Numbered from the stretch's first letter, positions 16,566 to 26,050 are shown. The stretch: 64,000 nucleotides of DNA from Neoalteromonas arenosi (GCF_030362855.1 NZ_JAUCBP010000007.1:682675-746674); one strand, 5' to 3'. Program-made: numbers and translations. Notes: generated by a model from the sequence alone, not told the origin.

Positions 16566-18953
16566 TTAACGCAGCAGTCGAGTCGAGTTCATCACAACAA
16601 TTACGGAACTCAAAGACATACCTAACGCTGCCATCCATGGTTCTAGTACACCACTGACGGCGAAGGGTAACACCAGCACATTATATCCCAAGGCCCAAAG
16701 GATATTTTGTTTGATTTTCAACTTAGTTTTGTCAGCCAGTGTGAACAGTTGTGGTAATGCGGAAATACTCTCATTGAGTAACACTACGTCAGCTGAACTT
16801 TTGGCCAAATCGGTAGCATTGCCGACAGCCACTGATATATCGGCTTTGGCTAAGACAGGAGCGTCGTTAACACCGTCACCAAGCATCATAATATGCTTAC
16901 CTGCGGTTTGTTGGGTGGTCACGTAATTCAGTTTATCTTGCGGTGACTGTTTGGCTAAGTAATCATTGAGTGCAAGTGATGAAGCAACGGCTTCAACATT
17001 GGGCTGAGTATCTCCGCTTAACAGAACCTTTTGAACTACGGGAATGCGTCGTAGTGTGTCGTCAACTGCAGCTTTTAACGTGTCATTTAACCAAAATATC
17101 GCGATAATGTTATCGTCTTTTGACAACCAAACACTGGCTTGTTCTAGCGCTTTATTGTCTATTGCTGTTACTTGGGTTCGCGCATGGGTACCAATAAACC
17201 TTTCAGCACCCATCCTATAGTGATGCCCCGAAATATCACCAGCGATGCCACCACCGATAGTCGTCGCATAATTCTCTACTTGGAGTGGCTTATCGGTACT
17301 AAACGCCGCGGCAATAGGGTGCTCAGAGCGCATTTCAAGTGATGCGGCAATCTGCATTACTTCAGCAGAATCAATGTCCGGTGCATGCCACTGTTGAGTA
17401 ATTGAAAAGCGGCCTTCAGTGAGGGTGCCAGTTTTATCCAATACCAAGGTGTCAATTTGTGTTATTTGCTCGAGAGCGTCAGCGCGCTTTAATATGACGC
17501 CGTTGTTATTAAGCTTTGCCATAGCGCACGTAAGTGCAGATGGGGTTGCTAGGCCGAGTGCGCACGGACAAGTTGCTACCAACACTGAAATAGTAATCCA
17601 AAACGCTTCCGAGTTTCCTTGCCATGTCCAATAGGAAAATGTCAGTCCTGAGATCACGAGGACTGCAGTAACAAAATAACGCGATAACTTATCGGCAATC
17701 TGAGCAATTTGAGGTTTAGTCGCCATTGCGGTTTCTTGCATACGCACAATCTGATTAACCATTGCATCTTTCAAGCTACGGGTCACTTTGACCGTAATCG
17801 TACCCGATAGATTAACGGTTCCGCCAAAGACACGGTTACCAGGTGCTTTTGTTGCAGGCGCAAATTCGCCGTTTAACATAGCTTCATTAACTTCGCTTTC
17901 ACCTTCGACTACCCGACCATCCACAGGGATTGTCTCGCCCGCCTTTACGAGTACTAATTGTCCGGGTTTTAATTGTTTCGCTAATACCGTCGTCACTTCC
18001 TGTTCTTGTACCAAGCTGGCAGACACAGGGATATATTGCAGCATGTTAGAAGAATAGAGTGCTGCTTTGTGCCTTGCGCGATGCTCTAATGCTCGACTGA
18101 GTAATAAGAAGAAAATAAACATACAAATGGATTCAAAGTACACTTCACCCACTTCTAAAAACGTTGCTTTGATCCCCGCTATATACGTACCAAAAATTGC
18201 GATAGTAACTGGGACGTCCATGTTGACAGTTTTCGCTGATATTGCTTTGAATGCACTGACGTAAAAAACACTGCCTGAATACAGAACCACCGGTGTGGTT
18301 AACACCAAGCTAATCCAATAAAAATACTGGCGAGTTTCGGCTTCGATATTACCGAACAAATCAAAATACAATCCCATCATTAGCATCATAACTTGCATCG
18401 TCATAATGCCAGCTAGGCCGACTTTTTTTAAAAAGGACTTTTGTTCGCGTTTAAACATGTCCTCGTGTTTATCTTGCTGAAATGGCGAGGCGCGATAACC
18501 AATTCGCTGGAAAGTACTAAGTATTTGACTCAGCTTTGTTTCTTCGGGCGCAAAATCAACCAATGCTCGGCGCGTAGAGACATTCACGGCGATGCGCTTG
18601 ACGCCAGCGACCTTCGCCATTTGTTTCTCGATCAACCAACCACAAGCGGCGCAGGTGATACCCTCGACGGTAAGCTGTACTTGTTTGTGTTGCTGATTAT
18701 CGAAAACAAATTCCTCTTGTACTTCTGGTTTGTCATAAATTGACAATTTCACCATTGTTTCATCCAGCAATTCATCGCCTTTGGATGCGGGTTCAGTACG
18801 GAATTTGTAATAGTCTGCCAAACCGTTATCTACGATTGCTTGAGATACAGCATGACAACCTGGGCAACACATGTGGTGTGTTTCACCATCGATTTGAACA
18901 GGGTATTTATGACCTTCGGTGTTGGGAAGGCCACAGTGAAAACATTGACTCAA
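16566..18953 (-). CDS. ccoI: copper-translocating P-type ATPase for cbb3 assembly
   Basis: P1B-type ATPase of 795 residues. Order: N-terminal Cys-rich region (CFHCG and CCPGC, residues 4-33), HMA domain with GITCAACGWLIE (about 95), membrane helices, the CPCALGLATP translocation motif, phosphorylation motif DKTGTLTEG and hinge GDGVNDAPVLA. Family knowledge: CcoI/FixI ATPases supply copper to the binuclear centre of cbb3 oxidase. Its start overlaps the ccoH stop by four bases. Confidence 0.95.
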   Translation of the reverse strand: MSQCFHCGLPNTEGHKYPVQIDGETHHMCCPGCHAVSQAIVDNGLADYYKFRTEPASKGDELLDETMVKLSIYDKPEVQEEFVFDNQQHKQVQLTVEGITCAACGWLIEKQMAKVAGVKRIAVNVSTRRALVDFAPEETKLSQILSTFQRIGYRASPFQQDKHEDMFKREQKSFLKKVGLAGIMTMQVMMLMMGLYFDLFGNIEAETRQYFYWISLVLTTPVVLYSGSVFYVSAFKAISAKTVNMDVPVTIAIFGTYIAGIKATFLEVGEVYFESICMFIFFLLLSRALEHRARHKAALYSSNMLQYIPVSASLVQEQEVTTVLAKQLKPGQLVLVKAGETIPVDGRVVEGESEVNEAMLNGEFAPATKAPGNRVFGGTVNLSGTITVKVTRSLKDAMVNQIVRMQETAMATKPQIAQIADKLSRYFVTAVLVISGLTFSYWTWQGNSEAFWITISVLVATCPCALGLATPSALTCAMAKLNNNGVILKRADALEQITQIDTLVLDKTGTLTEGRFSITQQWHAPDIDSAEVMQIAASLEMRSEHPIAAAFSTDKPLQVENYATTIGGGIAGDISGHHYRMGAERFIGTHARTQVTAIDNKALEQASVWLSKDDNIIAIFWLNDTLKAAVDDTLRRIPVVQKVLLSGDTQPNVEAVASSLALNDYLAKQSPQDKLNYVTTQQTAGKHIMMLGDGVNDAPVLAKADISVAVGNATDLAKSSADVVLLNESISALPQLFTLADKTKLKIKQNILWALGYNVLVLPFAVSGVLEPWMAALGMSLSSVIVVMNSTRLLR

Positions 18954-19444
18954 GGGGCAAACCGTATTTCAGTTTGTTGCGGGAGACCAACGACTTGCTG
19001 AATTTTCCAGCTTTCATCCATGGGTAATAACGTAATTCGCCATTTTCCCGTTAGGTCTTCGTTTATAACGCCACGAAAAACGCCGGTGGCATCAGCAGTC
19101 AGTAAGACCTCAACATCGCGTTCGTGCAGGGTTACGTGGTACAAACTGAGCTTTAACGCAGTATTATCGCGTGGTAAACCACTAATAAAGCGCAAACTAA
19201 CGGTGCCATTTTCAGTAATGGTAAGGCCAGTGACTATGCGCATTTCTTTTGCTTGTTGAATCTTGTCTAAACGCGCGTTAATGGCTCGTCCTTCCTTATA
19301 GTAATCGTCAACTACTAGACTATCAGTAGTATTAGTTGCTAGGTGTAAAACAAAAAAACCAACAATAAATGAGGAAAGCGGCACTGATATCAAAAACCAC
19401 GGCCAAAACTGCTTATACCAAGGTGTGACTTTTGTTCGTTGCAT
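18950..19444 (-). CDS. ccoH: cbb3 oxidase assembly protein CcoH (FixH)
   Basis: Protein of 164 residues with one N-terminal membrane helix (about residues 13-34) and a periplasmic beta-rich FixH-type domain containing the early motif DDYYKEGRAIN. Acts with CcoI in cbb3 oxidase maturation. First gene of the ccoHIS block, separated from ccoP by a strong terminator, so the maturation genes need their own promoter or read-through. Confidence 0.92.
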   Translation of the reverse strand: MQRTKVTPWYKQFWPWFLISVPLSSFIVGFFVLHLATNTTDSLVVDDYYKEGRAINARLDKIQQAKEMRIVTGLTITENGTVSLRFISGLPRDNTALKLSLYHVTLHERDVEVLLTADATGVFRGVINEDLTGKWRITLLPMDESWKIQQVVGLPQQTEIRFAP

Positions 19445-19460
19445 ATTCTAATCTTATCCC

Positions 19461-19487
19461 ATAAAAAAGCCCCGCGAAAACGGGGCT
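19461..19487 (-). terminator. intrinsic terminator after ccoNOQP
   Basis: On the minus strand the stem AGCCCCG / CGGGGCT closes a six-base loop and is followed by a T-run (19461-19468). It lies about 20 bases after the ccoP stop and before ccoH, splitting the structural and assembly genes. Confidence 0.88.
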
Positions 19488-19505
19488 GATTATCTCACTA
19501 ATTTT

Positions 19506-20459
19506 TTACTTATTCGATAAGCTATAAACGTACGTTGCAACAACGTGAATCTTATCTTCGCCTAAGGTTTTATCAAAAGCAGGCATTACACCGTTACGAC
19601 CGTAGTTAAGTGTTTCGGTTACACCTTCTAACGTGCCGTCGTATAGCCAGATTTGATCGGTCAAGTTTGGCGCACCAAGCAATTGATTACCTTTGCCATC
19701 CATTCCGTGACAAGCTGCGCAAGCAGCAAAACGGGCTTGACCTGCTGTTTTCAAACTTTGGTCTACTTCTCGACCACTCAGGCTAAGCGTGTAAGCGACA
19801 ACTTCTTTAATACCTTGCTCGCCAAATGCATCCAACCAGCCGGGCATTTGACCGCTGCGGCCGAGGACCAAGGTCTCTTTAATTTTGTCGCCAGAGCCAC
19901 CGTATAACCAGTCGTCGTCCGTCAAGTTGGGGAAGCCGCCATTTTGACCACGTGCATCTGAGCCATGGCACTGTGCACAGTTTTGCAAGAATAAACGCTG
20001 ACCGATTTTAACCGCTTCTTCGTTGTGCATTAACTCTTCTACCGGTACTTTGGCGTACTCTTCGAAGATTGGATCAAAACGTTCGTTAGCGAACTTAATT
20101 TCGCGATCGTACTGAACCAGTGCACCAGAATCGATAGCCGCTTGCTGCTTAGCTTGTGATTCTTCAAGGCTAAGTACCCCTTGGTTTGAGCTCGTCCAGC
20201 CCAAGATGCCTTTGTATGCACCAAGGCCAGGGTAGAGCGCTAAGTACAACAAGCCCCAACCGATGACGATATAGAATAAAATTGTCCACCAACGAGGCAA
20301 CGGGTTGTTGATTTCGATGATGCCATCGAATTCATGTCCCATGCTCTCGCCTTCTTCTACGCCAGTATTATTAGATAAACACCATCTTAGTAGCAGGAAA
20401 CAACCTGCAATACATCCCAAGGTGATTACTGAAATCCAAATTGTCCAAAACATACTCAT
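19506..20459 (-). CDS. ccoP: cbb3-type cytochrome c oxidase diheme subunit III
   Basis: Protein of 317 residues. Two N-terminal membrane helices (about 5-25 and 58-78) precede two cytochrome c domains, with heme motifs CAQCH and CAACH. The second domain ends in TYVYSLS, usual for CcoP. Passes electrons from donor cytochromes to CcoO and CcoN. The N-terminal extra helix is the form common in gammaproteobacteria. Last structural gene of ccoNOQP. Confidence 0.96.
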   Translation of the reverse strand: MSMFWTIWISVITLGCIAGCFLLLRWCLSNNTGVEEGESMGHEFDGIIEINNPLPRWWTILFYIVIGWGLLYLALYPGLGAYKGILGWTSSNQGVLSLEESQAKQQAAIDSGALVQYDREIKFANERFDPIFEEYAKVPVEELMHNEEAVKIGQRLFLQNCAQCHGSDARGQNGGFPNLTDDDWLYGGSGDKIKETLVLGRSGQMPGWLDAFGEQGIKEVVAYTLSLSGREVDQSLKTAGQARFAACAACHGMDGKGNQLLGAPNLTDQIWLYDGTLEGVTETLNYGRNGVMPAFDKTLGEDKIHVVATYVYSLSNK

Positions 20460-20464
20460 TAGTT

Positions 20465-20641
20465 TTAAGACTCCTGTTTATTATCTTTTGCGTTCTTTTT
20501 GTCTTCTTCATCGGCAAACACTAGGTTTGCTGCTTCGTCAAATTTGGCTTTGTTGCGACTGCTAAAAGCCCAGAAGACGATGCCGATGAAAGCGACGAAT
20601 ACGATGACAGTAAATATGCTGCCGATTACACCTTGATCCAT
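20465..20641 (-). CDS. ccoQ: cbb3-type oxidase small subunit CcoQ
   Basis: A 58-residue protein read directly from the minus strand between ccoO and ccoP. It starts MDQGVIGSIFTVIVFVAFIG, has one membrane helix (about residues 5-26), then the CcoQ-type motif SSRNKAKFDEAANL and an acidic/Lys-rich tail. The start lies two bases after the ccoO stop and the stop five bases before ccoP, completing the canonical ccoNOQP order. CcoQ stabilises the complex. Confidence 0.93.
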   Translation of the reverse strand: MDQGVIGSIFTVIVFVAFIGIVFWAFSSRNKAKFDEAANLVFADEEDKKNAKDNKQES

Positions 20642-20643
20642 AA

Positions 20644-21249
20644 CTATTTCAGATGAGTTCCAAGTGATTGAAGATAGGCAATCAAGGCTTCCATTTCGGT
20701 TTTGCCTTGGACCGCTGCTTTAGCGCCTGCGATATCTTCGTCTGTGTAAGGCACGCCTAAATCTTTAAAGATTTGCAACTTCGCACCGGTTTTCTCGCCA
20801 GTCAGGATATTGTCTTGCAACCATGGGTAACCTGGCATATTGGATTCTGGAACTACGTCACGTGGATTGATTAAGTGAACGCGGTGCCACTCATCACTAT
20901 AACGCTGACCGACTCGAGCTAGGTCTGGCCCAGTGCGTTTAGAGCCCCACAAAAACGGACGCTCCCAAACAGACTCACCAGCAACCGAGTAATGGCCGTA
21001 ACGTTCAGTTTCAGCGCGGAAAGGGCGAATCATTTGGCTGTGACAGCCTGAACAACCCTCGCGGATATAGATGTCGCGACCTTCCATTTCTAATGCAGTG
21101 TAAGGACGCAACCCAGTAACAGGTTCCATTGTTTGTTGTTGGAACATCAATGGTGTGATTTGCACCATTGCACCGAAACTAATAGCGACCAAGATAAGAA
21201 TCGTGAGTAAGCCTACGTTCTTTTCAATTAACTCATGTGGATTTGCCAT
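20644..21249 (-). CDS. ccoO: cbb3-type cytochrome c oxidase monoheme subunit II
   Basis: Protein of 201 residues with one N-terminal membrane helix (about 11-32) and a single heme c site CSGCH, in the CcoO signature [17 protein letters not shown]. Carries electrons from CcoP to the catalytic subunit. It lies 13 bp after ccoN. Confidence 0.96.
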   Translation of the reverse strand: MANPHELIEKNVGLLTILILVAISFGAMVQITPLMFQQQTMEPVTGLRPYTALEMEGRDIYIREGCSGCHSQMIRPFRAETERYGHYSVAGESVWERPFLWGSKRTGPDLARVGQRYSDEWHRVHLINPRDVVPESNMPGYPWLQDNILTGEKTGAKLQIFKDLGVPYTDEDIAGAKAAVQGKTEMEALIAYLQSLGTHLK

Positions 21250-21261
21250 TCTCGATGCTCC

Positions 21262-22695
21262 TTATGCTGCTTGAGCTTCTGGCTCTGGGCCAAAGCTTTC
21301 TTTAGGGGCGCGGATAGTCTTATAAGCGTTGTATGCCATAATCAACATACCCACTACGATGAACACACCACCAATGAAACGCACTATGTAGAATGGTTTA
21401 GACGCTTCTAGCGACTCAACGAAGCTGTAAGTCAGAGTACCGTCTGGGTTAACAGCACGCCACATAAGACCTTGAAGAACACCCGAAATCCACATTGCTA
21501 CGATATACAGAACTACCCCAATAGTTGTTAGCCAGAAGTGCACATTAATCAAGCTAGTTGAATACATGCCGCGCTGACCGAATAATACTGGAATTAAGTG
21601 GTAGACCGAGCCGATAGAAACCATTGCAACCCAACCAAGTGCTCCTGAGTGTACGTGACCAACGGTCCAGTCGGTATAGTGTGAAAGGGCATTAACTGTT
21701 TTGATACTCATCATTGGGCCTTCAAAGGTAGACATACCGTAGAAAGACAATGAAACAATAAGGAAACGTAGTACTGGGTCAGTACGTAATTTATGCCAAG
21801 CACCTGAAAGCGTCATGATACCGTTAATCATACCCCCCCAAGATGGAACGAAAAGAATCAATGACATCACCATACCTAATGACTGAGTCCAGTCGGGTAG
21901 TGCAGTGTAGTGAAGGTGGTGAGGGCCGGCCCAGATATACAATGAAATAAGTGCCCAGAAGTGCACAATCGATAGACGATATGAATAAACAGGGCGTCCA
22001 GCTTGCTTAGGTACAAAGTAGTACATCATGCCTAAGAAACCAGCAGTCAAGAAGAAGCCTACCGCGTTGTGTCCATACCACCACTGCATCATTGCATCTA
22101 CCGCACCCGCATAGAGTGAATATGATTTAGTGAACGACAGTGGAATAGCCATACTATTACCGATATGTAGCACCGCTACTGTCAGCATGAATGCGCCTAG
22201 GAACCAGTTCGCTACATAAATGTGCGATGTCTTTCGAATTACCATGGTGCCGAAGAAGTTGATGATATAAGCCACCCATACTAGGGCGATTAAAATATCG
22301 ATAGGCCACTCTAGCTCAGCGTACTCTTTACCACCCGTGATACCCAACGGTAGTGTTACAACGGCGCTAAGGATAACGACCTGCCAACCCCAGAAGGTGA
22401 AGGCCGCTAGCTTGTCACTAAACAAGCGTACCTGACAGGTTCTCTGCACGATGTAATACGAGGTCGCAAACAGGGCGCAACCACCAAAGGCAAAGATAAC
22501 TGCGTTAGTATGGAGAGGACGAAGTCTGGAGTAGGTTAACCATGGGAGGTCAAAGTTTAATGCTGGCGCAAATAACTGCGCTGCAAGTAAAACTCCAACG
22601 GTCATCCCGATGATACCCCAGATGATGGTCATCACGGTAAATTGCCGCACTACTTTATAGTTGTAGTCTGGCTGTGCTTGGCTGATTTCACTCAT
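21262..22695 (-). CDS. ccoN: cbb3-type cytochrome c oxidase catalytic subunit I
   Basis: Protein of 477 residues with twelve predicted membrane helices and the conserved heme b and heme b3/CuB histidine region ([17 protein letters not shown] early, [25 protein letters not shown] and [14 protein letters not shown] in the middle). Reduces oxygen to water with high affinity and pumps protons. It heads ccoNOQP and is preceded by an FNR-type box at 22840-22853. Confidence 0.97.
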   Translation of the reverse strand: MSEISQAQPDYNYKVVRQFTVMTIIWGIIGMTVGVLLAAQLFAPALNFDLPWLTYSRLRPLHTNAVIFAFGGCALFATSYYIVQRTCQVRLFSDKLAAFTFWGWQVVILSAVVTLPLGITGGKEYAELEWPIDILIALVWVAYIINFFGTMVIRKTSHIYVANWFLGAFMLTVAVLHIGNSMAIPLSFTKSYSLYAGAVDAMMQWWYGHNAVGFFLTAGFLGMMYYFVPKQAGRPVYSYRLSIVHFWALISLYIWAGPHHLHYTALPDWTQSLGMVMSLILFVPSWGGMINGIMTLSGAWHKLRTDPVLRFLIVSLSFYGMSTFEGPMMSIKTVNALSHYTDWTVGHVHSGALGWVAMVSIGSVYHLIPVLFGQRGMYSTSLINVHFWLTTIGVVLYIVAMWISGVLQGLMWRAVNPDGTLTYSFVESLEASKPFYIVRFIGGVFIVVGMLIMAYNAYKTIRAPKESFGPEPEAQAA

Positions 22696-22810
22696 TTAAC
22701 GGATCTTCCACTGCAATTGTAAAAACGTGTATTCTCAAAAAACTCAGCGCTTTAGTTGTTTTTATTGGCGCCAAGCCAAATTTTGACGGTGCGATAATAA
22801 TGCTTTTAAA

Positions 22811-22853
22811 TACATAAAGATACCAAAAGCATGTTTCAGTTGATCTCGGTCAA
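22811..22853 (-). promoter_or_regulatory. FNR box and -10 element of the ccoN promoter
   Basis: TTGATCTCGGTCAA at 22840-22853 matches the FNR consensus TTGAT-N4-ATCAA in nine of ten bases. On the minus strand a -10-like TATGTA (22816-22811) lies at the spacing expected if the box is centred at -41.5, the class II activation position. The regulator gene fnr lies 7 kb downstream on the same strand. Confidence 0.78.
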
Positions 22854-22896
22854 TAAACGCTATTCAAACGTAAACTCAAGGTTAAAAATACGTTAA

Positions 22897-23355
22897 ATGA
22901 CGATGCAAAAATATACAGTTTTAAGTGCCACTATAATTTTATCTATAATAGCATTTATATATATAAATATTGCGGTTCAAACTGACGACTCGCTAACGTC
23001 TGATGCTCTTACTATAGCAGGACTGAATGGATGTTCTATTCAAAATAACTACTGTGAATTTGCGCTTGATCAACAAAATTTCGAAGTAAGCCTGCCAGAA
23101 GGCGCAAAAATTGAAGAAGAATCGTTTGTGAACATAACCTCTAACCAAGGGTTTGTGATCGAAGCTATTTGGATCGAGGGCGTCAACATGTATATGGGCC
23201 GCTCACCGGTGATTGCAGAGATAATTGAGGATACGCGTTTTAACGGCTTATTTTTCTTAGGTAGTTGCAATACTGCAAAAATGGAATGGGTTATGAAAAT
23301 ACAGCTGGCAAAAAAAACGCACCCAGTAGAGGTGCGCTTTTCAACATCGATGTAA
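22897..23355 (+). CDS. membrane-anchored or exported protein, function unknown
   Basis: Protein of 152 residues, divergent from ccoN. It has one N-terminal hydrophobic helix (about residues 7-27), anchor or uncleaved signal, then a small probably periplasmic domain with three Cys (GCSIQNNYCEF and GSCNTAK). I recognise no family. The last 45 bases of the frame also contain the terminator of the converging bacterioferritin transcript. ATGs at 22897 and 22903 are both possible; neither has a strong ribosome site. The region shared with ccoN could put it under the same FNR box, but this is not shown. Confidence 0.62.
   Translation: MTMQKYTVLSATIILSIIAFIYINIAVQTDDSLTSDALTIAGLNGCSIQNNYCEFALDQQNFEVSLPEGAKIEEESFVNITSNQGFVIEAIWIEGVNMYMGRSPVIAEIIEDTRFNGLFFLGSCNTAKMEWVMKIQLAKKTHPVEVRFSTSM
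23311..23341 (-). terminator. bidirectional terminator of the bacterioferritin genes
   Basis: Stem CGCACC/GGTGCG with a seven-base loop; the minus strand ends in seven T, the plus strand in four T. It lies 17 bp beyond the stop of the bacterioferritin gene but inside the 3' coding end of the converging 152-codon gene. Confidence 0.75.
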
Positions 23356-23357
23356 GC

Positions 23358-23825
23358 TTACATCTGTGATTGTAAATAATTAGGTAAGCCTAACCGCTTA
23401 ATGAGTCCGAGTTGCTGCTCTAACCAGTACGCGTGATCCATTTCTGTATCGTCGAGCAACACCATCAGCATATCGCGTGTCACGTAATCTTCTTCACGCT
23501 CAGCAAGCGCTATTACTTCTTTGAGCTTGGCATCAACTTCGTACTCTACGCGCAAATCACTTTCAAGCATCTCGGGAACGTCTTTGCCTACTTTGAAGCC
23601 CACTCGAGTTTGCATGTCTGGTGTACCTTCTAAAAACAGCATGCGCTCGATAAGCTTTGTGGCGTGGCCACGCTCATCGTCGAATTCATGATTAATTCGC
23701 TCATACAGCTTGTTCAAGCCCCAATCGAGGTACATCTGTGAATGAATAAAATATTGATCCATTGCGGCTAACTCATAACCCAAAAGCTCGTTTAATCCGT
23801 CAATTATATTTTGCTTACCTTTCAT
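23358..23825 (-). CDS. bfr: bacterioferritin subunit, ferroxidase type
   Basis: Four-helix ferritin-like protein of 155 residues. Aligned by eye with E. coli Bfr, all di-iron ferroxidase ligands are present (E18, E51, H54, E94, E127, H130), but the heme-axial Met52 is replaced by Arg. This is the pattern of a ferroxidase subunit in two-component bacterioferritins. It lies immediately downstream of the second bfr gene, stop and start almost touching, so the two are co-transcribed and probably co-assemble to store iron. Confidence 0.93.
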   Translation of the reverse strand: MKGKQNIIDGLNELLGYELAAMDQYFIHSQMYLDWGLNKLYERINHEFDDERGHATKLIERMLFLEGTPDMQTRVGFKVGKDVPEMLESDLRVEYEVDAKLKEVIALAEREEDYVTRDMLMVLLDDTEMDHAYWLEQQLGLIKRLGLPNYLQSQM

Positions 23826-23826
23826 T

Positions 23827-24303
23827 TTATTCTCCTTCCTCGACTTGCGTCTGTAAGTAGTTTTCGAGGCCTAACGCTGAGATTTGGTATTGCTGGGTCT
23901 CAAGCCAATCTACATAGTCTTCTTCGTACTCAAGAATGTCTTCAAGTATATCGCGGCTCACGTAGTCTTGCTGCTCTTCACACAACGCGATTGCTCGCTT
24001 TAACAGTGGAAGTTGCTCCAACTCAAAATCCATATCGCACTGCAACATCTCTGGCGTGTGCTCGCCAATGTATAGCTTGCCCAATTTTTGTAGATTGGGA
24101 AGGCCTTCTAAGAACAAGATGCGCTCGATAAGGGCGTCAGCTTGTTTCATGTCTTTGATTGATTTTTTGTAGGCTGCACTGTTGAGGCGTTCAAGGCCCC
24201 AGTTTTTGTACATTCTGGCGTGTAAGAAGTATTGGTTGATTGAGGTCAACTCACAAGTGAGGACCTCATTGAGCACAGCGATTACCGAGCGATTGCCTTG
24301 CAT
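23827..24303 (-). CDS. bfr: bacterioferritin subunit, heme-binding type
   Basis: Ferritin-like protein of 158 residues. The heme-axial Met52 is present (IKDMKQAD), while ferroxidase positions are altered: Asp for E51, Gln for H54, Arg for E94 and Tyr for H130; E18 and E127 remain. It should bind heme at the subunit interface but oxidise iron poorly or not at all, and so complements the downstream partner. A Fur-box-like sequence stands 87 bp upstream. Confidence 0.93.
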   Translation of the reverse strand: MQGNRSVIAVLNEVLTCELTSINQYFLHARMYKNWGLERLNSAAYKKSIKDMKQADALIERILFLEGLPNLQKLGKLYIGEHTPEMLQCDMDFELEQLPLLKRAIALCEEQQDYVSRDILEDILEYEEDYVDWLETQQYQISALGLENYLQTQVEEGE

Positions 24304-24389
24304 TTATTTAATCCCAATGTTTAATTTAGTGAAGAAGTATAGAACATCGCGTGATTAAAACAAGAAAAACCTTTAAAATCAGATAGATG

Positions 24390-24408
24390 CATAATGATAA
24401 TGGTTATC
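24390..24408 (-). promoter_or_regulatory. Fur box upstream of the bacterioferritin genes
   Basis: CATAATGATAATGGTTATC matches the 19-bp Fur consensus GATAATGATAATCATTATC at 16 positions by eye. It lies between the bfr pair and the antiporter gene, both on the minus strand, so it could serve bfr. Confidence 0.7.
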
Positions 24409-24466
24409 AATACGACCATTGTTTTTGTTTGGCTCAATCATTAACCCGTGTAATTGGTTGAACGGA

Positions 24467-26050
24467 TTATTGGGTCATTAACTCGCGATCTTCAACGAAA
24501 GCGAGGCTCTCTTCAGCAAAACCTAACCCCGCTTCTTTGAAGAAATTAAACACCTTGTCTACACCGTTGTTGCGCAGTACTTCAACTTCGTCCTCATATC
24601 GCGCGATCGCCGCAATCTTGCCGCTAAAATTAACCGTACGTAATTGTTGCGCGATATTAATTGAATCCTCGATAGAGGGGAGGGCTAACATCACCAACTT
24701 GACATGACTTACGTCCAAGCTTTCCCATAAATCGGCGTCTTCACCATCACCGGTAATGACCTTCAAGCCCTGTTTCTCGAGCTTATGAATCTTACTGCGA
24801 TCTGCATCCATACCCCATACAGCTCCATCAGCGAGCTTGTTAAGTGAAGAAAACGCGCCTAAACCCACACGTCCCATACCGACAACTAAAAATTGACATT
24901 GCTCAAGCGTAGGGTATCGATCCTCTGGTAATCGCGTGGACTTCTCTAGACGTTTAAGCTGATTGTTAAAGCGACCGTACAGATTATGTGCTGACCGATA
25001 TACGATACTGGTCAGTACAAACGACAGTGATACCGCTAGTGCAATAATCACTAACCATTCTGCCGTCAACATATCGAGGGTCACAGCGAGCGCCGCTACA
25101 ATTAATCCGAATTCACTAAAATTGGTCATCACCATACCCGTGAGAAAACTGGTGCGGGCACGTAGTCTAAGAATCGACAGAATTGCGTAAAACAAAAAGT
25201 ACTTAAGTGGCAACAGCACAGCTATGACCAAAGCAATACCAAACATCTCCAAAGTAGGTAAAGCCGTTAAGCCGATACTGATGAAGAAGCCGATCAAAAA
25301 TAAGTCTTTGAAGCTCAAGAGCGATTTTGCCATCTCAACGGCTTTGAAATGCGAGGCTAACAGTAATCCCATAACCAAGGCGCCCAGGTCACCTTTAACA
25401 CCAACAAGCTCAAATAACTGGTAGCCGCCAAGCGCAAAAATTAAACCAGTTAAGGGTAGCAGCTCACCGTGTCCCGACTTGGTGATCACTTTGCCAAAAA
25501 CAGGGGCCATCGGCAGCAATAACACCAAAGCCAATGCCCAAATTTCCGGTAACTTACCCGTGGCAACAACCAAGAAAATGACCGCGAAGATATCTTGCAT
25601 GACTAGAATGCCCATGGCGACTTTGCCGTGTCTAGTTTTGCTTTCACCGCTTTCCTCTAACACCTTCATCACGCAGACAGTACTTGAGAAACTCAACGCA
25701 AAACTAATCAGCGCGATAGTTTGCCAGCTAACGTCACTGAAGTAGGCTAACCCGAGGATTGAAAGCGCAGTGAATATTAGGCCGGCTATCACAATCCATA
25801 AGCTAGTATGCAAGATACTTCCCAGCCAAACTTCACGCTTAGCCAGATCGCGCATATTGAGTTTAAGGCCGATTGTGAAAAGCATTATGGTAATACCGAG
25901 ATCGGCCAATTGCTGAATGGTTGCGTTGGCCTCATAGCCAGCGAAATGCAAAATAAACCCAGCTAATAAGTATCCAACTAAGGGCGGAATACCCACTAAC
26001 TTTACGGTTAATCCGCAAACAAAAGCAAACAGCAGAATAATATAATCCAT
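24467..26050 (-). CDS. CPA2 cation:proton antiporter with TrkA-N domain
   Basis: Protein of 527 residues with about twelve membrane helices (residues 1-360) of the KefB/KefC/YbaL type, then a cytoplasmic Rossmann TrkA-N domain (about 385-500) with the nucleotide-binding motif VVGMGRVGLGAFSSL. Probably a regulated K+ or Na+/H+ antiporter. It lacks the long C-terminal extension of KefC. Its membrane motif SFALSFSSTVCVMKVLEE is typical of the family. Confidence 0.88.
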   Translation of the reverse strand: MDYIILLFAFVCGLTVKLVGIPPLVGYLLAGFILHFAGYEANATIQQLADLGITIMLFTIGLKLNMRDLAKREVWLGSILHTSLWIVIAGLIFTALSILGLAYFSDVSWQTIALISFALSFSSTVCVMKVLEESGESKTRHGKVAMGILVMQDIFAVIFLVVATGKLPEIWALALVLLLPMAPVFGKVITKSGHGELLPLTGLIFALGGYQLFELVGVKGDLGALVMGLLLASHFKAVEMAKSLLSFKDLFLIGFFISIGLTALPTLEMFGIALVIAVLLPLKYFLFYAILSILRLRARTSFLTGMVMTNFSEFGLIVAALAVTLDMLTAEWLVIIALAVSLSFVLTSIVYRSAHNLYGRFNNQLKRLEKSTRLPEDRYPTLEQCQFLVVGMGRVGLGAFSSLNKLADGAVWGMDADRSKIHKLEKQGLKVITGDGEDADLWESLDVSHVKLVMLALPSIEDSINIAQQLRTVNFSGKIAAIARYEDEVEVLRNNGVDKVFNFFKEAGLGFAEESLAFVEDRELMTQ

